Positions 1 through 8,518 of a DNA stretch of 64,000 bases are shown here, one piece after another. Made by a program: the position numbers and the translations under genes. Origin of the DNA: DAIQNV01 sp038748775. GTDB lineage: Bacteria > Planctomycetota > Phycisphaerae > Phycisphaerales > UBA1924. Location of the stretch: assembly GCA_038748775.1 (NCBI GenBank), contig JBCDIT010000001.1, forward strand, positions 310,001 to 374,000, read 5' to 3'. The notes beneath the pieces are model-generated. The model was given only the letters and a program-made list of their open reading frames with translations, was not told the origin of the DNA and did not search any database. Numbering within the stretch: the first letter of the stretch is position 1; every line of letters starts with the position of its first letter.

Positions 1-35
1 GCGGCGGCGAGAAACGTGCGACGATCGGTTTCCAT
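1..35 (-). CDS. Twin-arginine exported protein, N-terminus only
   Basis: The window opens inside a minus-strand gene whose first 11 codons are visible. They read M-E-T-D-R-R-T-F-L-A-A, the start of a Tat signal peptide (twin arginine followed by Thr-Phe-Leu-Ala). An AGGAG Shine-Dalgarno lies 7 nt before the ATG. The mature protein is outside the window. In planctomycetes this type of leader is common on secreted oxidoreductases and DUF1501-like proteins, but nothing here says which it is. Confidence 0.6.
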   Translation of the reverse strand, partial: METDRRTFLAA

Positions 36-159
36 CTCGTGGCTCCTGCTTCCCCGGCAAGGGACAGGATATCCGAGGGGCGTCGGCGACGCGGTCGGTG
101 TAGGCGGGCTGCGCGAAGCTCGGGCCGTGGCGCCCGACGCTCTGCGGGTCAGATCCCCG

Positions 160-534
160 TTAGCCGGCACTGTCGTAGTAGAAGCGCTCGTGAACGACTT
201 TACCGTTCTCCCACTTCTGAACGCTCACCTGTTCCATGCGGACCTTCTGGTCTTCCTGGTTGGTGAACTCCATGAAGCTCTCGATCAGCGCGGTGCCGGT
301 GCCGCCCTCGCCGCCCTGCACGCCGACGGCAATCGCCTTGAACGCATGGAAGTCTTTGACCTGCGCGAGGAACTGCTTCTCACGCTCGATATTGGCCGCG
401 AGGCCAACGCAGGGGTCTTTCGCGTTCTCCTGCATCGCGGCGTTCTCGTGGTAGAACGCCTCCATCGCTTCGAGGATTTTGCCGGTGCCGATGTGCTCGT
501 TGAGCTGGGCGACCAGTTCGGTCAGATGAGCCAT
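160..534 (-). CDS. SnoaL/NTF2-like domain protein
   Basis: A 124-residue soluble protein with the look of the NTF2/SnoaL-like cone fold: an N-terminal helix pair ending in EAMEAFYHENAAMQENAKDP, then alternating strands with the tail QKWENGKVVHERFYYD. In this superfamily the fold is used for small-molecule isomerases, hydrolases or plain ligand binding, so the substrate cannot be read from sequence. AAGGAG stands 9 nt before the ATG. It starts 42 nt after the stop of the MarR-family gene on the same strand, so the two probably form an operon and the regulator may sense the ligand that this protein handles. Confidence 0.75.
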   Translation of the reverse strand: MAHLTELVAQLNEHIGTGKILEAMEAFYHENAAMQENAKDPCVGLAANIEREKQFLAQVKDFHAFKAIAVGVQGGEGGTGTALIESFMEFTNQEDQKVRMEQVSVQKWENGKVVHERFYYDSAG

Positions 535-576
535 GGGTGAGTCTCCTTGCGTGCGGTGTGCCTGGTGTGTTCCGGC

Positions 577-1110
577 CTACGCCTCGCCAACGCGGGCGCG
601 GGCCTTGTGCAACAACTCGATCAACTGTGACTGCTCTTCGGGGCTCAGGTGCCCCAACTGGTCCTTGTGCAACGCCTCGAGCCGCGGCCTCAGCTCGTGC
701 GCAACGCGCCGGCCGTCTTCGGTCGGCGAGACAAGCACGCGGCGCCGGTCGTCTGGGCATCGGGCCCGTTCGACGAACCCGAGCTTCTCGAGGCGGTCGA
801 TGAGGCGGGTCATATCGGGCTCGCGCGTGAGCATGTGCTCAGCGATCCCGGTGACCGGCATCCCATCGAACACAGCGCCGTCTCGGGCGGTGCAATCGGC
901 GAAGCCGGTGAGGATCCGAAGGATGTTGTAGAGCGGGCCCGACAGGCCGGCGTCCTTGACCACCGACACGGTCCCGTCGTTCAGAAGCGCGGTCGTCCGG
1001 AGCAGGTTCAGGAACAGTTCCTCTTCGACAACCTCGAAGGGCTGCTGCTTGCCGATTTCCGCGGCAAGGCCGGAGACGGACGGCGAAATGGCGTTGGTGG
1101 GCTCGCTCAT
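577..1110 (-). CDS. MarR-family transcriptional regulator
   Basis: A regulator of about 177 residues with a MarR-type winged helix. The recognition part reads TREPDMTRLIDRLEKLGFVE and the wing CPDDRRRVLVSPTEDG, both typical of MarR proteins, which bind palindromes as dimers and release on binding a phenolic or oxidative ligand. Two tandem ATGs (1113 and 1110) are possible starts and neither has a clear Shine-Dalgarno. A GATACT -10-like hexamer and a 6+6 palindrome lie 14-31 nt upstream, suggesting autoregulation. The downstream gene on the same transcript is the NTF2-like protein. Confidence 0.85.
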   Translation of the reverse strand: MSEPTNAISPSVSGLAAEIGKQQPFEVVEEELFLNLLRTTALLNDGTVSVVKDAGLSGPLYNILRILTGFADCTARDGAVFDGMPVTGIAEHMLTREPDMTRLIDRLEKLGFVERARCPDDRRRVLVSPTEDGRRVAHELRPRLEALHKDQLGHLSPEEQSQLIELLHKARARVGEA

Positions 1111-1123
1111 CATCTGCAAGAAC

Positions 1124-1141
1124 AGTATCTGTTTCAACAGA
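1124..1141 (-). promoter_or_regulatory. Candidate promoter -10 and MarR operator
   Basis: On the minus strand the palindrome TCTGTTGAAACAGA (1141-1128, 6-nt arms around a 2-nt centre) overlaps a GATACT -10-like hexamer (1129-1124). Its place just ahead of the MarR gene is what an autoregulatory operator would look like. Inference from position and symmetry only. Confidence 0.45.
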
Positions 1142-1240
1142 CAATGTCGACAGAGACGGGCGAAAAATCTCAGATCGAGGCCCCGCTATCATCCCGCCCA
1201 CTTCAGCCGGCCGAACGCCTGGCCCAAAAGGAATACGAAT

Positions 1241-1807
1241 ATGAAGGTCAACGAGCTCAGGTCCGGCATGGCGGTCAACATCAGCGGGAAGCTCTACGTG
1301 GTTTTGAAGACCGAGCACGTCAAGCCCGGCAAAGGCCCGGCCTACGTGCAGGCCAAGATGCGGGGCGTTGACGGCTCGGGTGTGAAGGAGCAGCGGTTCA
1401 ACTCGTCGGACAACATCGAGGGCGCCACCCTCGACCGCAGGACGATGGAGTTCCTCTTTCCCGACGGCTCGGGCGGGGGGACCTTTATGGATGTCGAGGA
1501 CTTTGACCAGATCGAAGTCGGCGAGGACCTGCTGGGCGATGGCCTGCTCTACCTCGCGCCCAACTCACAGTGTGTCATGCTCTTCCACGACGGCAAGCCG
1601 GTAACGATCGAACTCCCCGCGTCGGTCGAGCTCACGATCACCGACACCACGCCCCAGGTGAAGGGCGCCACGGCGACGAACCAGCTCAAAGAAGCCGAGT
1701 GCGACACCGGCCTGAAGACCCGGGTGCCGCCGTTCATCGAGATAGGTGAACGCGTCAAGGTCTCGACCGAAGACGGCAGCTACATGTCGCGCGTCAAGGC
1801 CGACTGA
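1241..1807 (+). CDS. efp: Translation elongation factor P
   Basis: EF-P binds between the P and E sites of the ribosome and helps peptide-bond formation at polyproline stretches. The 188-residue length is normal for the family. The N-terminal KOW-like domain carries the modification loop HVKPGKGPAYVQAKMRG, with Lys31 at the tip in PGKG, the position that is beta-lysylated or otherwise modified in families with a lysine tip. The C-terminal OB domain ends in the typical IEIGERVKVSTEDGSYMSR. The ATG at 1241 is chosen because it gives the canonical start MKVNELRSG and has AAGGA about 7-9 nt upstream. No EpmA or EpmB gene is in the window. Confidence 0.97.
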   Translation: MKVNELRSGMAVNISGKLYVVLKTEHVKPGKGPAYVQAKMRGVDGSGVKEQRFNSSDNIEGATLDRRTMEFLFPDGSGGGTFMDVEDFDQIEVGEDLLGDGLLYLAPNSQCVMLFHDGKPVTIELPASVELTITDTTPQVKGATATNQLKEAECDTGLKTRVPPFIEIGERVKVSTEDGSYMSRVKAD

Positions 1808-1850
1808 TCTCGCCGAACCCAGCGCCTCCTCACCCGTACATTCGATCGCG

Positions 1851-3584
1851 ATGAACATGCTCAAGAAAGCGATCGTTGCGGTCCTTCTCGTGGTCGCCGT
1901 CGGCGTCGGGTCGGTTTGGCTCGCGACGTCCAACACCGGGCTCGGTCAGAGCTTGCGTGATGTTGCGTCGAATCAGATTCTGACGGCAGTGAACTCACGC
2001 CTCGAGCCACAACTCGGCTGGGAACAGGCCGAGTTTGAACGCCCGGGTACGCTCAGGCTGAAAAATCTCTCGCTCACGGCCCCCGATGGCACGCCCATCG
2101 TCACCGTCGCCAAGGCAGAGATCACGCTGGGCGAGGTGCCCAGGCCCAACCGCCCGATCCAGATCCAACGCATCGCCTTCTCCGATGGTGAGATCCGAGT
2201 GATCTCCGACGGTGAAGGCGGATACGTCGGCCTGATCCCGTTCGTAAAGGCAACCGGCGACACCGACTCCGAGTCGGATGAACCCGAAGAGCAAGCCGGC
2301 GAATCCGACTCGGGCGGGACCGACCTCACCGACATCCTCGATCTGCGCCGGTTCGAGATCGACTCGATCGATCTGGTCTACGACGACGGGAAACATGAGG
2401 AGCCCATGATCGTCCCGGGGTTCTCGCTCGCGCTCGACGTCCGTGCGACGGTTGAGGATTCAGCGAGCGAAGCGCCCGGTGAGGCAGCGAACGGTGCCGA
2501 TGATGCGTCCGCTGAACCTCAGATCGCCGAAGGCCAGATTGCCGAAGGTCAGATGGGCCCGCCGGCGCCGCCCAGGGCGAACGCAACGAGCGAAGCCCCC
2601 GAGGGGCGTGCGTGGTACGAGATGCAGTTCAAAGCCGGCCGCGAGCCGGGACTTCAACTCGATATCAACGGTCGGTTCAATCTGAACACGTACGCCGTGT
2701 GGCTCGACGGGACGACGGCTCAGATCACCGTCGACGACGAGACCAAGCGGAGCCTCCCGGGCCAGGTCCGCGCGCTGCTCGAGCAGTATCGCGTGCGAGG
2801 GTTTATCGAAGCCAAGATCGATGGGATGGTCGAGCCGCTTGATTTCCAAGCCTCGAACGCAAAGCTGACGGTCAACACCTCAGACGTCAACGCCGCCCTG
2901 GGCGAGTACCAGTTCCCGCTCGACAAGCTCGAACTTGAGGCCAACATCTCCGATGGCGTCGCCAACCTCGAAAGCTTTCACCTCGACGCGGTCGGCGGCG
3001 AACTCGAGGCCTTCGCGGCGTACCCGCTCACCGGCGAAGGCGAGGCGTTCCTGAACTGGACGGCGCAGGACTTCGATCTGCAGCAATTCCTCGCATCAAA
3101 GTCAGAATCAGAACCGCCCCGTATCGCCGGCATCTTCACCACCGCTGGCCAAGCGACAGCGAAGGCCGCGGACCCGAAGGGCACCCTGGGTGGAGCCGGG
3201 GTCTTCAAGCTCACCAAGGGTCGGCTGGTCGCCTTGCCTCTGGTCTCAAAGATCGCCGACACGCTTGCGGTCGTTGACCAGCTCAGGGGCGCCACCACGC
3301 TGAACCACCGAGCCCAAGGCGAGTTCACGATCCACCCCGACCGGCTCGAGTTTGCTGAGACCACCCTGGTCACGACCGCCTTCGCGGCCGAGATCCGCGG
3401 ACCGATGTACTTCGACCAGACGCTGGACCTCAAGGCGAACGCCGGCCCGTTCAGGCGTGCCCAGCAGCTCTTCGGTGAGACGCTCAGCAACATCTTCGAG
3501 AAGCTCACGCCCGACCTCGTGACGTACCTCGTCAATGGAACGATCGCGGAGCCCAAGATCAGCGTCGCCCCGCTCGAAGGCTGA
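1851..3584 (+). CDS. AsmA-like envelope protein
   Basis: A 577-residue protein with one N-terminal membrane anchor (LKKAIVAVLLVVAVGVGSVW, about residues 3-22) followed by a long extracytoplasmic part. The C-terminal part (roughly residues 400-570) resembles the AsmA C-terminal region: an FTTAGQATAKAADPKGTLGG segment, KGRLVALPLVSKIAD, then repeated short beta stretches. AsmA/TamB relatives form grooves that carry lipids across the periplasm. A low-complexity acidic and Ala-Glu-Gly-Gln segment (about residues 140-260) interrupts the middle. It sits 17 nt upstream of shikimate kinase. Confidence 0.7.
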   Translation: MNMLKKAIVAVLLVVAVGVGSVWLATSNTGLGQSLRDVASNQILTAVNSRLEPQLGWEQAEFERPGTLRLKNLSLTAPDGTPIVTVAKAEITLGEVPRPNRPIQIQRIAFSDGEIRVISDGEGGYVGLIPFVKATGDTDSESDEPEEQAGESDSGGTDLTDILDLRRFEIDSIDLVYDDGKHEEPMIVPGFSLALDVRATVEDSASEAPGEAANGADDASAEPQIAEGQIAEGQMGPPAPPRANATSEAPEGRAWYEMQFKAGREPGLQLDINGRFNLNTYAVWLDGTTAQITVDDETKRSLPGQVRALLEQYRVRGFIEAKIDGMVEPLDFQASNAKLTVNTSDVNAALGEYQFPLDKLELEANISDGVANLESFHLDAVGGELEAFAAYPLTGEGEAFLNWTAQDFDLQQFLASKSESEPPRIAGIFTTAGQATAKAADPKGTLGGAGVFKLTKGRLVALPLVSKIADTLAVVDQLRGATTLNHRAQGEFTIHPDRLEFAETTLVTTAFAAEIRGPMYFDQTLDLKANAGPFRRAQQLFGETLSNIFEKLTPDLVTYLVNGTIAEPKISVAPLEG

Positions 3585-3600
3585 CGCGCTACCGTCGTCG

Positions 3601-4131
3601 ATGCAACGCACACTCGTGCTCATCGGACTCCGCGTGAGCGGGAAGACCACGCTCGGCAAACGCGTGGCCCGCGACCTCGACATGCCCTTCGTCGACCTCG
3701 ACGATCGCGTCGCCGAGGCGTTCGGCGTTGGCCATGCCGCCGACGCACTCCGCGCACACGGACTCGATCGTTTCCGCGAAGTCGAAGCGGATTGTCTGAA
3801 GAAAGCGCTGCAAGAAGACGCCGTTGTGCTCTCGCTCGGCGGCGGCGCCCCCACCGCTCCCGGAGCCTCGGACATGCTCCGGGAGGCGACAGACGCGTTC
3901 GTCGTCTACCTCCACGCCCACCCAGAAACACTCGCGGCGCGTCTGCGACACGTCGGGGCAGCTTCGCGCCCGTCGCTCACCGGAAAGGACCCCACCGAAG
4001 AATTCGAGGAGATGTACACGGCTCGGCACCCGTTGTACGCCGATCTCGCAAGTGCGGTGATCGAATCCGATGTATGGGATGAGGACCGGCTCGCGTCGAA
4101 CATCGCGCAGGCGTTCACCGAAGCGGAGTGA
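3601..4131 (+). CDS. aroK: Shikimate kinase
   Basis: Catalyses ATP-dependent 3-phosphorylation of shikimate in aromatic amino acid synthesis. The 176-residue protein has the P-loop GLRVSGKTT (residues 9-17), the substrate residues DLDD and RFREVE, the GGG motif in LSLGGGAPT, and a lid with RPSLTG. The ATG at 3601 gives the normal N-terminus; there is no evident Shine-Dalgarno in the 16-nt gap after the AsmA-like gene, so coupling is possible. A further aromatic pathway gene, trpF, lies just beyond on the opposite strand. Confidence 0.93.
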   Translation: MQRTLVLIGLRVSGKTTLGKRVARDLDMPFVDLDDRVAEAFGVGHAADALRAHGLDRFREVEADCLKKALQEDAVVLSLGGGAPTAPGASDMLREATDAFVVYLHAHPETLAARLRHVGAASRPSLTGKDPTEEFEEMYTARHPLYADLASAVIESDVWDEDRLASNIAQAFTEAE

Positions 4132-4184
4132 AGATCCGCGGCTTCGCTCCATTCAACCAAGGAAACCACAGTCAAATGGCCTCG

Positions 4185-4221
4185 GGTGCCGTGGTCTGAG
4201 CGAAGCGAAGCCCACGAACGG
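4185..4221 (+). repeat. Dispersed repeat family A, copy 1
   Basis: A 37-nt sequence in the gap between convergent aroK and trpF recurs once more, inverted, at 16389-16425 with a single mismatch. It contains GTGGTCTGAGC, then AAGCGAAGC and CCCACGAACGG; CGTGG and CCACG can pair as a short stem. No coding potential. The function is unknown. Confidence 0.7.
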
Positions 4222-4339
4222 TTGCGACCAACGACGTTCATCAGCCGGCGTCCGTGAGCATTCTCGCCGTCGGCTCGTCAAACCACGCCACCACACGCCC
4301 GTTCGCCAAGTCCCGGAGGGAGCACGAAGCGACCTGCTT

Positions 4340-4987
4340 CTACGACAATGACGCGTCGGCGGCGTGTACGGCCTCGCAGAACGCCTGGATCTTCCCAGGG
4401 TCTTTGACACCCCGCTCCAACTCCACCCCGCTCGAGACGTCGACGCCCCAAGGCTGCACAACACGCACGGCTTCCCCGACCGTTTCGGGAGTTAGGCCGC
4501 CGGCGAGGAAGACCGGCGGCAATCCCTCGACCTGATCGAGCGCCGCACGCAGCGTCGGCCAGTCGATCGGCTCGCCGCTGCCCGCTTTGGGATTGTCGAT
4601 CAGTAACGCCGAGACTTCGGCCACGGCCGACCATCGTTCGATGTCGCGGACGATCGTGTCGGGAGTGAAGCCGATCGCCTTGATCACGCCCGGGCCACAG
4701 GCCTTGACGGTGCTCTCGGGCTCGTCGCCGTGGAGCTGCCAGAGTTCGCAGGGGCACCTCTGCTCGAGTTCGCAGAAGGCGTCGACGCCCTGGTCGACGA
4801 TCACACCGACGGTCGACACCATCGGCGGCAGCCCGAACATGATCGAGGCACCGGCATCGGGCGCGACCCGTCTGGGCGAGCCATCGGCGAAGACCAAGCC
4901 GATCGCGTCGGCGCCCGCTTCCGCGGCGGCCCACGCCGTGTCGGGGTCGCGGACTCCACAGATCTTCACGCGTGTGCGCGCCATCAC
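4340..4987 (-). CDS. trpF: Phosphoribosylanthranilate isomerase
   Basis: Performs the Amadori rearrangement of phosphoribosylanthranilate in tryptophan synthesis. The 215-residue TIM barrel begins with the signature KICGVRDPD, with the catalytic Cys, and shows GADAIGLVFA, VGVIVDQ, ELWQLHGDE, VIKAIG, FLAGGLTPE and GVDVSSGVE in the expected order, including the general-acid Asp in the DVSSG strand. Its ATG overlaps the stop of the upstream rhomboid gene as ATGA, so translation is probably coupled. No other trp gene is adjacent. Confidence 0.95.
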   Translation of the reverse strand: MMARTRVKICGVRDPDTAWAAAEAGADAIGLVFADGSPRRVAPDAGASIMFGLPPMVSTVGVIVDQGVDAFCELEQRCPCELWQLHGDEPESTVKACGPGVIKAIGFTPDTIVRDIERWSAVAEVSALLIDNPKAGSGEPIDWPTLRAALDQVEGLPPVFLAGGLTPETVGEAVRVVQPWGVDVSSGVELERGVKDPGKIQAFCEAVHAADASLS

Positions 4988-6168
4988 GCTCCCCCCGTTT
5001 GAGCGCGGAGCTGGGCGAGCTCGCCCTCGGCCGCCTTCTTGAGCGCATCGTCCTTGAGCTGGATCACCGCGTTGCGGAGCAAGCCCTCGGCTTCGTCGAC
5101 GCGGCCCAATGCACGCTGAACCCTGCTGAGCAGCAGAGCGATCTCGCCGCGTTCTTCGTCCGTCGGAAAGGCCTGGAGGTATCGCCCGAACGCCTCGGCG
5201 GCGAGTTCGAGCCGTCCGACGCGGTAGAGATGGCCGGCGAGCGTGTACTGAGCGCGTTTGTTGAGCGTCGCAGAGGCCTCGCTATCCCCGGCGGATTCGA
5301 CGAGGGCCGCGTACGCGTCGGCGGCGACGTCCATACGCCCTTCTGAGATCGCGGTGGACACCGCGGCCCGTTGCGATGCGATCTTGGCCGCTTCGGGATC
5401 CTGGGTGTACTTTTCGGGCCGACCGATACGTGCCTCGCGTTTGCGTTCAACCGTCCGAACAGCGGCTCTGAGATCTTGCCGGCGTTTGGCCTGCCTCACG
5501 AGGCTGAACATGTCGTAGGGCTCGCGTTTGAGCACGCGCGTCCCGAGCAACGCGAGGCACACACCAAGCCCGAACGCGTACCCGCCCAGGTGCGCTTCGA
5601 ACGCGACACGCGACGAGTGGCCCAAGAGGACCGGGATGATGTCGCGCGCGATCGCGAGACCGATGAAGAACCAGGCAGGGATCATGAAGACCCCGAAGAT
5701 GATCAGGAATACGAACGTCTTGATCCGCGCTCTCGGGAACAGGGCCAGGGCCGCCCCGGTCACGCCGGAGACCGCACCGGAGGCGCCGATGACCGGCCCG
5801 CCTCCGCTGGCGGCGTGGGCGAACCCGGCAACCACCCCTGCACCCAGATAGAACGCCAGGAATCCGGGCTTGCTCAATCGATCTTCAACGACAGGACCGA
5901 AGACCCAGAGGAAGAGCATGTTTCCCAGGACGTGGAGCATCCCGGACGAGTCGTGAAGGAACGCGTACGAGACGTACGTCCACCAAGCGCTCTCCCCCGG
6001 AACAAGCACCAGAGCGTCGAGGGCGCCGCCACCGCCGACCGAACCGCCGCTGGGCGCGTCGCCTCCAAGTACTTGCCACGCATAGACCGCGACGTTCAGA
6101 GCGATGAGCGCCGGCGTCACGCGCGTGGGATTCCGCAGTCCTCGATCCGTTCCCAAAGGAATCAGCAC
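4984..6168 (-). CDS. Rhomboid-family intramembrane serine protease with TPR tail
   Basis: A 394-residue membrane protease. The rhomboid core (about residues 15-220) has the HVLGNMLFLW loop, the nucleophile Ser in GASGAVSG and the catalytic His in EAHLGGYAFG. About 170 soluble residues follow, with two or three TPR-like helical hairpins. The GTG at 6168 is chosen because rhomboids of this type begin with the pattern IPLGTD. A TATTAT -10-like hexamer ends 6 nt before that GTG, so the mRNA may be leaderless. The substrate is unknown; trpF follows with a 4-nt overlap. Confidence 0.88.
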   Translation of the reverse strand: MLIPLGTDRGLRNPTRVTPALIALNVAVYAWQVLGGDAPSGGSVGGGGALDALVLVPGESAWWTYVSYAFLHDSSGMLHVLGNMLFLWVFGPVVEDRLSKPGFLAFYLGAGVVAGFAHAASGGGPVIGASGAVSGVTGAALALFPRARIKTFVFLIIFGVFMIPAWFFIGLAIARDIIPVLLGHSSRVAFEAHLGGYAFGLGVCLALLGTRVLKREPYDMFSLVRQAKRRQDLRAAVRTVERKREARIGRPEKYTQDPEAAKIASQRAAVSTAISEGRMDVAADAYAALVESAGDSEASATLNKRAQYTLAGHLYRVGRLELAAEAFGRYLQAFPTDEERGEIALLLSRVQRALGRVDEAEGLLRNAVIQLKDDALKKAAEGELAQLRAQTGGA

Positions 6169-6174
6169 GAGGTC

Positions 6175-6180
6175 ATAATA
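6175..6180 (-). promoter_or_regulatory. Candidate -10 box for a leaderless transcript
   Basis: TATTAT (5 of 6 consensus bases) stands with exactly 6 nt between it and the GTG start of the rhomboid gene. Normal spacing would place the transcription start on the start codon. No Shine-Dalgarno can exist in such a transcript. The -35 region is weak. Confidence 0.45.
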
Positions 6181-6370
6181 GAGATCAACCCCTCCCCAAG
6201 ACAGGTCGCATCACCAAAGAGGACATCGACCAGGCTCGGGGCGCCTGAAAGACCTAGAGTGGCGCCGTTGAGGGTGCGTCCGATGCGGCGACATCCTCGA
6301 AACGGCCGTACCGGCGCCCGCCGAGCGCCCGACCGCACCGCCCGCCCTGGGCCAAAAATTGGGGACTCTC

Positions 6371-7501
6371 ATGACCGACTTCGCCAAAGGACTGGAAGGC
6401 ATCACCGCCTCCGAAACCAACATCAGCTACATCGACGGTCAGAACGGCGTGCTCGAGTACGTGGGCATCCCGATCGGTGATCTCGCGACCCACTCGACGT
6501 TCGAAGAGACGGTCTTCCTGCTCTGGAACCAGCGTCTTCCCTCGAAGAGTGAACTCGAGAAGTTCACCGCTGACCTCCGCTCGCGCTACACGCTCTCAGA
6601 CAACCTCGCCGCTCGGATCGAGTCGCTGCCCAAGGACGCCCACCCGATGCACGTGCTCCGCACGATGGTGAGCGCACTGGCGATGTTCGACGCCGAGCCC
6701 AACGAGATCGATGTCGACAAGGCCCGGGAAAAAGCGCTGAACATTCTCGGGCACGCCCCGTCGATCGTCGCGGCGTTCGATCGCTCGCGCCGAGGCCTCG
6801 CCCCAATCCCGCCCGACACCTCGCTTAGCTTCAGCGCCAACTTCCTTTATATGCTCAACGGCGAGAAGCCGACCGAGGCGATGACCCGGGCGTTCGACAT
6901 CTGCATGATCACCCACGCCGACCACGGCCTCAACAACTCGACCTTCACCGCCCGCGTGATCATCTCGACGCTGTCCGACGTTTACTCTGCGATCACCGGC
7001 GCGATCGGCTCGCTCCGCGGCCCGCTGCACGGCGGGGCCAACGAAGGCGTGATGCATATGCTCAACGAAATCCCGACGGTCGCCGACGCCGAGGCGTACA
7101 TCATGGGTAAGCTCGAGCGCAAAGAGAAGATCATGGGCTTTGGGCACCGCGTCTACAAGGCCAAGGACCCCCGGGCCAACGAACTGCAGACGCTCGCCAA
7201 GCAGTTGGCCGAGGACACCGGCAACACCGAGCTCTACGAAAAGTCGCACGCCATCGAGCAGGTCATGGAACGCGAGGTCGCGGCCAAGGGCATCTATCCG
7301 AACGTCGACTTCTACAGCGCGACCACGTACCACTGCATCGGCCTCAAGCTCGACCTATTCACCCCGATGTTCGCGCTATCGCGCATCGGTGGTTGGTCAG
7401 GCCACGTGATCGAGCAGCTCGAGGGCAACCGCCTCTTCCGCCCCACCGCCGCGTACGTCGGCCCGCACGCCCAACCCTACACGCCGCTCGATCAGAGGTA
7501 A
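6371..7501 (+). CDS. gltA: Citrate synthase
   Basis: Condenses oxaloacetate and acetyl-CoA at the entry to the TCA cycle. The 376-residue protein is of the shorter citrate/2-methylcitrate synthase type. Active-site segments are present: THADHGLNNST, GPLHGGANEGV, GFGHRVYKAKDPR and VDFYSATTYHC, supplying the two catalytic His and the Asp. The ATG at 6371 matches the normal start; an upstream in-frame TTG is less likely. A 200-nt divergent region separates it from the rhomboid gene. The sulfotransferase gene begins only 3 nt after its stop. Confidence 0.96.
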   Translation: MTDFAKGLEGITASETNISYIDGQNGVLEYVGIPIGDLATHSTFEETVFLLWNQRLPSKSELEKFTADLRSRYTLSDNLAARIESLPKDAHPMHVLRTMVSALAMFDAEPNEIDVDKAREKALNILGHAPSIVAAFDRSRRGLAPIPPDTSLSFSANFLYMLNGEKPTEAMTRAFDICMITHADHGLNNSTFTARVIISTLSDVYSAITGAIGSLRGPLHGGANEGVMHMLNEIPTVADAEAYIMGKLERKEKIMGFGHRVYKAKDPRANELQTLAKQLAEDTGNTELYEKSHAIEQVMEREVAAKGIYPNVDFYSATTYHCIGLKLDLFTPMFALSRIGGWSGHVIEQLEGNRLFRPTAAYVGPHAQPYTPLDQR

Positions 7502-7504
7502 CGG

Positions 7505-8509
7505 ATGCCCGAGTCGGCACGAGCCGAGGGCGAGGGCCTGCTTTTCATTTACGGAACCGGCAGGTGCGGCACAACGCTCCTGCAACGGATGCTTGATGCG
7601 CATCCAAGGATCCGTGTGGTGCCCCCGGAGACGCGGTTCTTCCTCGACCTCGCTCCGCGTGCAAAGGGCCTGTCCGATCCGGTCGCGCCAGGCGACCTCC
7701 AGAGTTACGACGAGATCATCGCGGCCAATCGCTTCCTCGCCGACGCCGGTCTCGCGGACGAGTACCGCGCGTTCGTCCACGAGTCGCCGCGATCGACGCG
7801 CGAGCTCTATGAGTGGCTGGTTCGCGAAACGACGAGTGAGTCCGAAGCGGATTGGCTGGGCGAGAAGACACCCCAGCACTGGCGCAAGGTCGACGCCATC
7901 GCGGAGTGCTATCCGAAGGCCCGGTTCATCCACATTTACCGCGACCCTCGCGATGTCGTCGCGAGCCTCCTCCGGCAAACCTTCTGGACCGAGCACACCA
8001 CGTCGGTCTACCGAACCGCGAAGCTGTGGCCCTCGGTTATGGCGACCGCGGAGCGATTGACCGAAACACTCGGCCCTCGACGGGCGATAGAGATCCGATA
8101 CGAGACGCTGGCCGACGAACCCGGAGCGACGCTTGAGACGCTCTGCGCGTTCCTCGACGCCGAGTTCGACGAGGCGATGCTCCGGTACAACCAAACGACC
8201 AACCACGGCTTCCCGGAAGCCGAGATGGCTGGAAAGGCCGGTGCCCTCCAACCGCTTCAGAATACGAGGCACGGTCGCTACGCCAAGTTCCTCCGGCCCG
8301 ATCAGATCCGCCTCGTCGAGATGATCGCTGGCGAACGCCTGCGACAGCGCGGGTACGAAACCGATCCAAACGCGGCGAAGGCACGGCACTCGATGTCGCT
8401 CCCGCTCGCGTGGGTCGCCGATGCGTCTCGCAAGCTCAAGCGAAGCGTCCGAAAGCGGCTCGGCGTCGCCGCGGCGCATCCGAAGACACCCCCGGGGACA
8501 CCGAGGTAA
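7505..8509 (+). CDS. Sulfotransferase family protein
   Basis: A 334-residue PAPS-dependent sulfotransferase. The 5'-phosphosulfate loop reads FIYGTGRCGTTLLQRML (residues 14-30) and the 3'-phosphate site ARFIHIYRDPRDVVASLL (about 139-156), including the conserved Arg and Ser. The substrate is not predictable; in this family it is usually a sugar, lipid or protein tyrosine. It directly follows citrate synthase but functionally groups with the FkbM-type methyltransferase and the two glycosyltransferases next to it, suggesting modification of a surface glycan. Confidence 0.88.
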   Translation: MPESARAEGEGLLFIYGTGRCGTTLLQRMLDAHPRIRVVPPETRFFLDLAPRAKGLSDPVAPGDLQSYDEIIAANRFLADAGLADEYRAFVHESPRSTRELYEWLVRETTSESEADWLGEKTPQHWRKVDAIAECYPKARFIHIYRDPRDVVASLLRQTFWTEHTTSVYRTAKLWPSVMATAERLTETLGPRRAIEIRYETLADEPGATLETLCAFLDAEFDEAMLRYNQTTNHGFPEAEMAGKAGALQPLQNTRHGRYAKFLRPDQIRLVEMIAGERLRQRGYETDPNAAKARHSMSLPLAWVADASRKLKRSVRKRLGVAAAHPKTPPGTPR

Positions 8510-8518
8510 AGTCATGAG

